From the NCBI GenBank assembly GCA_030593785.1, contig JAUVGM010000034.1, forward strand, positions 1-11,573: a stretch of 11,573 bases of DNA, read 5' to 3'. The position numbers and the translations under genes were made by a program. The notes beneath the pieces were generated by a model. It saw only the letters and a program-made list of their open reading frames with translations. It was not told where the DNA came from and did no database searches. This DNA is from Gammaproteobacteria bacterium. Its GTDB lineage: Bacteria; Pseudomonadota; Gammaproteobacteria; UBA6429; Thiohalophilaceae. Shown here piece after piece: positions 6,789 to 11,573 of this stretch (positions are counted from its first letter, which is position 1; each line of letters starts with the position of its first letter).

Positions 6789-7304
6789 ATGACTACTAAT
6801 AAAACAATTCAGGATGAATCCGGAAGTGTAGAGAACTCTGAAGAAAACTCTTCAACATCTAAATCCAGTGATAAACCTACGTGGGAAGAAAAAAGAAATG
6901 GTAAAAGCATGGAAGCATGTATGGGGGAAAGCCTTGATAAGCTCTCAACCGCCTTTATGGAAAGCGCACGTCGCTGGGAAATGATTGTTTACCCTTCCTT
7001 ATTTGCTTTCATTATTCTCGCTGCTTATGGTTTTTTTCTTATATACAGTTTAACGAAGGATGTTCATCTTGTTGTTCAGGATATGCATAAGATAACAGTA
7101 AGTATGGAAAAGATGGTTGTTAATATGGATGTAGTATCAAAAAATATGGTGGTAATGACTCAAACAGTTGATACTCAGTCTGCCAGTATGAGAGAGATGG
7201 TTTACCATGTCCGTGGTATGAATATGTCAATGAATCAAATGCGTTACGATATGTCGAATGTAAGTCGCCCCATGTCGTTTATGAATGATTTTTTACCGTG
7301 GTAG
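6789..7304 (+). CDS. Single-pass membrane protein with methionine-core coiled coil
   Basis: A 171-residue protein of unknown family. The ATG at 6789 follows TTGAGGATG. Residues 1-60 are acidic and Ser-rich, probably disordered and cytoplasmic. ARRWEM precedes a TM segment at about 66-88, so the positive-inside rule puts the C-terminal half in the periplasm. That half is a continuous heptad array. At the 'a' positions (99, 106, 113, 120, 127, 134, 141, 148, 155, 162) eight residues are Met and two Val. At 'd' positions (102 to 165) six are Met, the rest Val/Ile and one Gln. In all, 15 of the last 83 residues are Met. The core would be an unusually flexible, sulfur-rich coiled coil, suited to oligomerisation, metal contact or binding hydrophobic cargo. 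It sits 37 bases after the TPR gene and 38 before the Gln-rich gene, in an operon-like run. Confidence 0.8.
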   Translation: MTTNKTIQDESGSVENSEENSSTSKSSDKPTWEEKRNGKSMEACMGESLDKLSTAFMESARRWEMIVYPSLFAFIILAAYGFFLIYSLTKDVHLVVQDMHKITVSMEKMVVNMDVVSKNMVVMTQTVDTQSASMREMVYHVRGMNMSMNQMRYDMSNVSRPMSFMNDFLPW

Positions 7305-7342
7305 TGTAATTAAGTATTTAAAAGATATAGGGAGAATTTGAT

Positions 7343-8272
7343 ATGAGTGATGAAAACAAGAAACCAGATGCTGATGATAAGACTGAAGAAAAGTTAGAGG
7401 CAACGAAAAAACCTGCTGCAAAAAAGAAGGTGAAAGCTAAAAGCAAAGCTGCTTCAGCTGATGACAGTAACAAAAATAAAGTAATCGAAAAGCTACAGGC
7501 TATGGGTGTTATGTCAGGCGGAAATTCTAAAGAAGAACAGAAGAGTGATCCGGATAAAGGAGAGTTCTTAAAAATCGCAGTAGCGAGTGCGGTGGCGGTT
7601 CTTGTGGTTGGTTCCTTTGTTTGGGCGTTAAATAATGAAGAAAATAATGATCAGGCAGCATCTCAATTCAATAATGCTCCACAGTCCAGCCATCATGCAA
7701 TGCAGTCAAACTATCCTTCTCAATGGGGACCTCATTCAGCGAACCAGAATAACGGAAGAAACTCTTCGTATAACAAAGCATCTTTTGAAAACAATAGAAA
7801 AAATTTCGAAAAGCAGCAAGAACGAATGAAAGAACATCGTGAGCAGCAACAAAAGTGGATGCAGCAACAGCAACAAAAATTTGAGCAACAACAGGCACAA
7901 AGACAGAAATGGATCGAGCAACAAAATAAAGCGCAGGCAGATTACCAGGCGCAACAGCAAAAATGGATTAACCAGCAGCGTGCACAACAACAGGCTCGTC
8001 CACAATTTCCTATGCAGCAGCAACAAATGCCTGCTCATCAGCAGCAATGGATGGAACAACAGCGCGCTGAACAAAAACGTTACCAGGAACAACAATTAGC
8101 TGAGCAAAAACGGTTGCAGGAACAGCAAAGAGCACAACAACAAAAATGGAGAGAGCAAGCTTACAATTCATACCCTCCACAAATGAATTATCAAGGTCAA
8201 CCGGGTTCTCCCGCTTATAATAACGTGCCGGGTTATCAACAACCTGCACCATATAATTATTACGGGCGATAA
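7343..8272 (+). CDS. Single-pass protein with Lys-rich cytoplasmic head and Gln-rich repeat tail
   Basis: A 309-residue protein of unrecognised family. The ATG at 7343 is preceded by AGGGAGAA. Residues 1-70 are charged, with a Lys/Ala run (TKKPAAKKKVKAKSKAAS). One TM segment lies at about 76-97 (FLKIAVASAVAVLVVGSFVW). The periplasmic part has an Asn/Ser/Gln/His linker (100-150), then a Gln-rich helical region (155-272) with three 18-residue repeats starting QQQKW, QRQKW and QQQKW, and later 11-residue repeats built on EQQ.AEQKR. It ends Pro/Tyr-rich: NNVPGYQQPAPYNYYGR. Eighteen and eleven residues equal five and three helical turns, so one face of a long helix repeats. The basic head resembles the RND tail and would be accessible to the ParA protein or to the nucleoid. 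A TolA-like envelope-spanning link is another possibility. Confidence 0.82.
   Translation: MSDENKKPDADDKTEEKLEATKKPAAKKKVKAKSKAASADDSNKNKVIEKLQAMGVMSGGNSKEEQKSDPDKGEFLKIAVASAVAVLVVGSFVWALNNEENNDQAASQFNNAPQSSHHAMQSNYPSQWGPHSANQNNGRNSSYNKASFENNRKNFEKQQERMKEHREQQQKWMQQQQQKFEQQQAQRQKWIEQQNKAQADYQAQQQKWINQQRAQQQARPQFPMQQQQMPAHQQQWMEQQRAEQKRYQEQQLAEQKRLQEQQRAQQQKWREQAYNSYPPQMNYQGQPGSPAYNNVPGYQQPAPYNYYGR
7844..8005 (+). repeat. Three 54-bp coding repeats (18-residue QQQKW units)
   Basis: Units at 7844-7897, 7898-7951 and 7952-8005 encode 18 residues each, with Trp at position 5 of each unit (residues 172, 190, 208). The DNA copies have diverged, so this is an older or selected periodicity rather than a fresh duplication. 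A second series with an 11-residue period (Glu 238, 249, 260) follows at about 8054-8152. Confidence 0.75.
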
Positions 8273-8308
8273 AGTTAATTTATTTAAATATAGTGATTTG
8301 AGGTTGAA

Positions 8309-8890
8309 ATGATTAAAAATACTCTCTCTTTTATTGGAGCTCTTTCTATTGCGGTAATTTTATGGGGGATTTATATGCTTGAACCCGCATATCATCGTTT
8401 TAATAGTTTTGATGAAAAGGCCTTTGATACATATAAGTCACTAGTAGATAACATTTTAGAAACAGGTAATGCTGCAGAGGCAACTGTTTGGAAAATGAAA
8501 GTTGAAGATGGTTTAAAGGTTGCAGATGTTGAAGAGGTTATGAAGTTTGTAGCTAATGAACACAACATCAAAAATGTAGGTGAGTTACCACTTTATAAAC
8601 AGATTGAAGCAAGTACGGGTAAACCTTTTCGTTTTATGCAGATTTACATGTTCTGTAACGCTTTGACCGCTGCAAAAATGGTACGATATAGTGATGCCTT
8701 TTCGGCATACTTACCTTGTCGTGTAACTTTACTCGAAGATAAGGCCGGTCAGCTCTGGTTGTATTCATTGAATATGGATTTAATGATTCATGGTGGTACA
8801 CCATTACCTGATGAATTGAAAAAAGAAGCTTTAAATGTAAAGAAAATAATACTTGATATCATGACTCGTGGTGCAAGTGGCGAATTTTAA
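8309..8890 (+). CDS. Membrane-anchored DUF302-domain protein
   Basis: A 193-residue protein. The ATG at 8309 has TGAGGTTGA upstream. Residues 5-24 form a TM anchor or uncleaved signal (FIGALSIAVILWGIYML), and the rest is probably periplasmic. The C-terminal half shows the DUF302 signature: FMQIYMFCNALTA (Cys 116) followed by SDAFSAYLPCRVTLLED (Cys 137) and a G.LWL strand. These FCN and LPCR motifs are the most conserved parts of the family, whose biochemical function is not established. Residues ~35-100 are helical and do not match a domain I know. The two Cys are far enough apart to be a redox or ligand pair only if folded together. It is 36 bases downstream of the Gln-rich gene. Its role in the locus is unknown; persulfide or sulfur contact is speculation. 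Confidence 0.8.
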   Translation: MIKNTLSFIGALSIAVILWGIYMLEPAYHRFNSFDEKAFDTYKSLVDNILETGNAAEATVWKMKVEDGLKVADVEEVMKFVANEHNIKNVGELPLYKQIEASTGKPFRFMQIYMFCNALTAAKMVRYSDAFSAYLPCRVTLLEDKAGQLWLYSLNMDLMIHGGTPLPDELKKEALNVKKIILDIMTRGASGEF

Positions 8891-8904
8891 TTTAGGTGAG
8901 TTTT

Positions 8905-9615
8905 ATGTCTAATACAAATGATACAAACTTAATGACAAGTGCTCAGGTAAAGAAACAGTTGAAATCTGTTAGTACCGAGAAGCTGGATATTAAAAATAGT
9001 TTGCTTAATATTGTTGAACAGTTTCAATGCTTGGATCGTATTGCAAAATCTGTTGGTTTGATAAAAGAAGGATTTTCTTTTGTTAATAGAGTTTCATGGA
9101 AATCTGTTTTATCAAAATTAGAGCAACCGGTTGATAGCGAAAACAAGAATGATATTGAGCTAAATTATATTATTGAAGCAATTTCAGAATCATCTAATCA
9201 GCTTGAGCATGAACTGATTCCTCAATTACAAAAGCTGCGAAACAATTGGATGTTCGAGGTTATGTTAATTGAGTTTGTACTTTTGAGTCTATTGGTATTG
9301 ATTATTGCTGGTTTCACTCATCTTCAGGGATTGTGGACATTGTCGAATATCAATATTTCAGTACAGCCCTTTATATATGAAAGACCTGTATTTAGCTTAA
9401 TAACAGGGGGGGGATTATTTATTAGTTATCTGGTAATGCATTTTAATATCCGAAACTTTGTAGCTGGCCAGCTCGCTGCAAAGTTAAAGAATGAGTCAAC
9501 TGAATTTGATTTCGCGAATGCTTTTTTAAAAAATACACGCATACAGCATAGTATTTTTAGACCAGATATTATTGGCTGGAACAGGATGACAAAGAAACGT
9601 TTACAGAAAATTTAG
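8905..9615 (+). CDS. Two-TM protein of unknown function
   Basis: A 236-residue protein, last gene of the run. I chose the ATG at 8905 because AGGTGAG (8894-8900) is a good ribosome site for it. A GTG at 8896 would place the start inside that site. Residues 1-115 are soluble and helical, with a LDRIAKSVGLIKEGFSFVNR segment. Two TM helices lie at about 118-137 and 162-180, separated by a short loop with FTHLQGLW. A basic C-terminal domain (residues 181-236, ending WNRMTKKRLQKI) follows. With two TMs, both ends are on the same side, most likely cytoplasmic. I do not recognise the family. A run of eight G at 9406-9413 encodes Gly 168-170 in TM2. It lies 14 bases after the DUF302 gene and so is probably co-expressed. 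Confidence 0.8.
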   Translation: MSNTNDTNLMTSAQVKKQLKSVSTEKLDIKNSLLNIVEQFQCLDRIAKSVGLIKEGFSFVNRVSWKSVLSKLEQPVDSENKNDIELNYIIEAISESSNQLEHELIPQLQKLRNNWMFEVMLIEFVLLSLLVLIIAGFTHLQGLWTLSNINISVQPFIYERPVFSLITGGGLFISYLVMHFNIRNFVAGQLAAKLKNESTEFDFANAFLKNTRIQHSIFRPDIIGWNRMTKKRLQKI

Positions 9616-9627
9616 TTTTATGGAATA

Positions 9628-9657
9628 AAAAAAGCCGCTTAAAAAAGCGGCTTTTTT
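9628..9657. terminator. Bidirectional intrinsic terminator
   Basis: AAAAAAGCCGCTT and AAGCGGCTTTTTT form a 13-pair stem with an AAAA loop, including a GC-rich core and a T-run on either strand. It ends the plus-strand gene run 12 bases after the last stop codon, and serves minus-strand rpsT from the other side. Confidence 0.93.
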
Positions 9658-9700
9658 ATGTAACGTTTATCCTACCTGAACAGGTCAAGCAGACATTAAA

Positions 9701-9961
9701 TTACATTGCGTGAATACGAGTATTCAAACGACTTTTATAACGTGCAGCTTTATTCTTGTGAATTAAGCCTTTGTTGCTGGTTTTATCGATAACAGAAACA
9801 GCAGCTTTATAAGCAGTTGTCGCTTCATCTTTAGTGCCAGAAGTAATTGCAGCCAATACTTTCTTAAGAGAAGTACGGAACATTGCACGGTAGCTCGCAT
9901 TGCGTTGACGATGAGTTTCCGCCTGACGGGCACGTTTTTTTGATTGCGCTGTATTAGCCAA
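9701..9961 (-). CDS. rpsT: 30S ribosomal protein S20
   Basis: An 86-residue primary 16S rRNA-binding protein of the small subunit. The sequence begins MANTAQSKKRARQAETHR and ends RLNTRIHAM, with the typical S20 length and Lys/Arg/Ala helices. The start codon is TTG (complement of 9959-9961), preceded by AGGAG (complement of 9969-9973). E. coli rpsT also uses UUG, and its translation is subject to autogenous control, so the same weak start may serve that purpose here. It is transcribed divergently from murJ, a common gammaproteobacterial layout, and it ends at the shared terminator. Confidence 0.98.
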   Translation of the reverse strand: MANTAQSKKRARQAETHRQRNASYRAMFRTSLKKVLAAITSGTKDEATTAYKAAVSVIDKTSNKGLIHKNKAARYKSRLNTRIHAM

Positions 9962-10170
9962 AGTAAGTCTCCTGACTCAAATCTGATACTGGAAAGCCGC
10001 GTATTATGGCGATTCCACTCCTATTCGTCAATGCTAATCTCAGTTAATTATAAGTAATTTAAATGCCTCTGGGTAGAAGCTATTTGACGTGTTATCCTGC
10101 TAACAAATCAAGTAAAAACAGTAGCTTACCTGATTAATTCTCACTTTTTAACTCGAATTATAGAGATCCA
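9962..10170. other. rpsT-murJ divergent intergenic region
   Basis: Besides the rpsT promoter and leader, it holds the murJ upstream region (10032-10170). I see no good plus-strand promoter pair there and only a weak ribosome site (TAGAGAT) before the murJ ATG. No RNA gene or attachment site is apparent. Confidence 0.5.
10003..10031 (-). promoter_or_regulatory. rpsT promoter (sigma-70)
   Basis: On the minus strand, TTGACG (complement of 10026-10031) and CATAAT (complement of 10003-10008) are separated by exactly 17 bases. A GC-rich ACGCGGC discriminator follows the -10. That discriminator is characteristic of stringently controlled, growth-rate-responsive ribosomal promoters. The resulting leader would be roughly 35 bases. 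Confidence 0.8.
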
Positions 10171-11573
10171 ATGGGATTATTTAGATCAACAGCAATCGTC
10201 AGCAGTATGACAATGTTTTCACGGGTATTTGGATTACTGCGTGATATGGTTTTTACCCGCTATTTTGGTGCTGATGCAGGTACTGATGCCTTTTTAGTCG
10301 CTTTTAAAATTCCCAATTTTTTACGTCGTTTATTTGCTGAGGGTGCTTTTTCTCAGGCTTTTGTTCCCGTTTTGACCGAGGTGAAGGCTGAACAAGGAGA
10401 TGAAGCAGTCTCTGAATTAGTCCGAAATACCTTAGGTACCCTCGCAGGTATTTTATTCATTTTATCCGTAATTGGGGCTACTGCGACTCCCATTCTGGTG
10501 ATGATTTTTGCCCCTGGATTCATTGACCAGCCTGAGAAATTTGCGCTGACCACGGATATGTTGCGCATCACCTTTCCATATATATTATTCATGTCTCTGA
10601 CGGCATTATCTGCTGGAATATTAAATACTTACGGGCGTTTTGCCGTGCCCGCATTTACCCCAGTTTTGCTTAACTTAAGCTTGATTGCAGCGGCTATATG
10701 GCTTGCTCCACTCATGGAAGTACCGATCATGGCCTTGGCGTGGGGCGTTTTTGTTGCCGGTGCAGCTCAGTTGGCTTTCCAAATTCCATTTATATTAAAG
10801 CTGGGTTTATTGCGTTGGCCACGTTGGGGTTGGAAAAATAGCGGTGTACGCCGTATCTTAAAACTCATGATCCCGGGAATTTTTGGCTCATCGGTGATGC
10901 AAATTAACCTGCTGTTAGACACCGTTATCGCATCATTTTTGGTAAGTGGTAGCGTGACCTGGCTCTATTTATCTGATCGTATGGTGGAGTTGCCATTGGG
11001 AATATTTGGTATTGCCCTGGCCACAGTTATTTTACCTAATTTATCGAAAAAACATTCAGCAGGTGATCCGGATGCCTTTTCTCATATGCTGGACTGGGCT
11101 TTACGCTTGGTACTAGTGATTGCTTTACCTGCAGCAGTGGCTTTGGCGGTGTTAGCGGGACCAATATTGAGTACATTGTTTCTTTATGGTGATTTTAAGC
11201 CGTTGGATGTAGAAATGGCATCCATCAGTCTATTGGTTTATAGCGGAGGATTAATGGGCTTCATATTGGTCAAGGTCCTGGCTCCGGGCTATTTTGCTCG
11301 TCAGGATACCAAAACGCCGGTAAAAGTAGGGCTCATTGCGATGTTTGCTAATATGGTTATGAACATACTCTTTGTTGTGCCTATGCTGAAATTGGGTTGG
11401 CCAGCTCCGCATGCCGGGCTCGCATTGGCAACAACTCTTTCTGCTTTTCTCAATGCAGGCTTGTTGTATTTGGGATTGAAAAAAATTGGTGTGTATTCCC
11501 CTCAAACAGGATGGTCAAAGTTAATTTTTCAGACAATTTTAGCCGCGAGTGTGATGGGGGGAATCATTTATAC
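10171..11573 (+). CDS. murJ: Lipid II flippase MurJ (MviN), 3' end outside window
   Basis: An essential inner-membrane MOP-superfamily flippase that moves lipid II to the periplasm for peptidoglycan synthesis. The frame is open from the ATG at 10171 to the window end: 467 complete codons with no frameshift. It opens MGLFRSTAIVSSMTMFSRVF, nearly colinear with E. coli. The functionally important charged residues fall at the same numbers: Arg 18, Arg 24, Asp 39, Arg 52, Glu 57 and Arg 270 (in the SDR motif). The motifs FRRLFAEGAFSQAF-type (LRRLFAEGAFSQ here), LPLGIFGIALATVILP and VKVLAPGYFARQDTKTPVK are intact. E. coli MurJ is about 510 residues, so only the last ~40 or so are missing. It is core metabolism and not functionally tied to the left-hand gene run. 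Confidence 0.97.
   Translation, partial: MGLFRSTAIVSSMTMFSRVFGLLRDMVFTRYFGADAGTDAFLVAFKIPNFLRRLFAEGAFSQAFVPVLTEVKAEQGDEAVSELVRNTLGTLAGILFILSVIGATATPILVMIFAPGFIDQPEKFALTTDMLRITFPYILFMSLTALSAGILNTYGRFAVPAFTPVLLNLSLIAAAIWLAPLMEVPIMALAWGVFVAGAAQLAFQIPFILKLGLLRWPRWGWKNSGVRRILKLMIPGIFGSSVMQINLLLDTVIASFLVSGSVTWLYLSDRMVELPLGIFGIALATVILPNLSKKHSAGDPDAFSHMLDWALRLVLVIALPAAVALAVLAGPILSTLFLYGDFKPLDVEMASISLLVYSGGLMGFILVKVLAPGYFARQDTKTPVKVGLIAMFANMVMNILFVVPMLKLGWPAPHAGLALATTLSAFLNAGLLYLGLKKIGVYSPQTGWSKLIFQTILAASVMGGIIY

Noticed and set aside
7736..8095. Leu-rich minus-strand frame opposite the Gln-rich gene
   Set aside because: CAG/CAA repeats read as CTG/TTG in reverse, giving an artificial Leu-rich protein without a ribosome site.
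1..9615. Magnetosome-type gene island (TPR protein, transporter, ParA-like ATPase)
   Set aside because: No recognisable mam/mms genes such as MamK, MamE, MamB/M or MmsF; the Sgp-type protein points to sulfur storage instead.
9674..9685. ACCTG-AA-CAGGT dyad between the terminator and rpsT
   Set aside because: A five-pair stem with a two-base loop is too small to support a function, and it does not match a LexA-type site.
10084..10112. TTGACG at 10084 as a murJ promoter
   Set aside because: No acceptable -10 sequence lies 16-18 bases downstream, so I left the murJ promoter unassigned.
10353..10592. Minus-strand frames within murJ (also 11251-11505)
   Set aside because: The plus strand is unambiguously murJ with conserved residues throughout.

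Overview
The window looks like chromosomal DNA from an AT-rich, sulfur-oxidising gammaproteobacterium. Two observations support this. A secreted Gly/Asn/Tyr/Trp-rich protein at 3892-4353 has the mature N-terminus WWGPFG and the composition of the sulfur globule proteins (Sgp) of purple and colourless sulfur bacteria. At the right end, rpsT and murJ are divergent neighbours, a typical gammaproteobacterial core arrangement, and MurJ keeps the E. coli residue numbering for its key charged residues. The genus cannot be named from the sequence.

Layout. Positions 1-9615 hold one run of ten co-directional plus-strand genes with short gaps. In order they are: the 3' part of an RND-family transporter with an unusual Lys-rich cytoplasmic tail; a secreted Pro/Gln/Met/Trp tandem-repeat protein; a secreted Tyr/Gly/Pro-rich protein; the sulfur globule-type protein; a secreted LolA/DUF4412-like protein with an internal duplication; an orphan ParA-type ATPase; a membrane-anchored TPR protein; a single-pass protein with a methionine-core coiled coil; a single-pass protein with a Lys-rich cytoplasmic head and a Gln-rich repeat tail; a membrane-anchored DUF302 protein; and a two-TM protein of unknown function. 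(The RND gene is partial, so there are ten complete genes after it.) A bidirectional terminator at 9628-9657 closes the run. Beyond it lie minus-strand rpsT (UUG start, clear promoter) and plus-strand murJ, which runs off the right end.

How the genes may work together (inference). Nearly every product of the left run is secreted or membrane-anchored, four are low-complexity structural-looking proteins, and the only soluble cytoplasmic enzyme is a ParA-type ATPase. That combination fits a system that exports, coats and spatially organises periplasmic sulfur globules or another envelope-associated structure. RND, TPR and coiled-coil proteins would form the envelope machinery and ParA would position or partition it through cytoplasmic tails. 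None of this is proven by the sequence. Only the Sgp, RND, ParA, DUF302, S20 and MurJ family assignments rest on recognisable motifs.

No stretch longer than 300 bases lacks a gene. The two notable intergenic regions are 3684-3891, which carries hairpins upstream of sgp, and 9962-10170, which carries the rpsT promoter and the murJ leader. I found no tRNA, rRNA, CRISPR array, insertion sequence or integrase.
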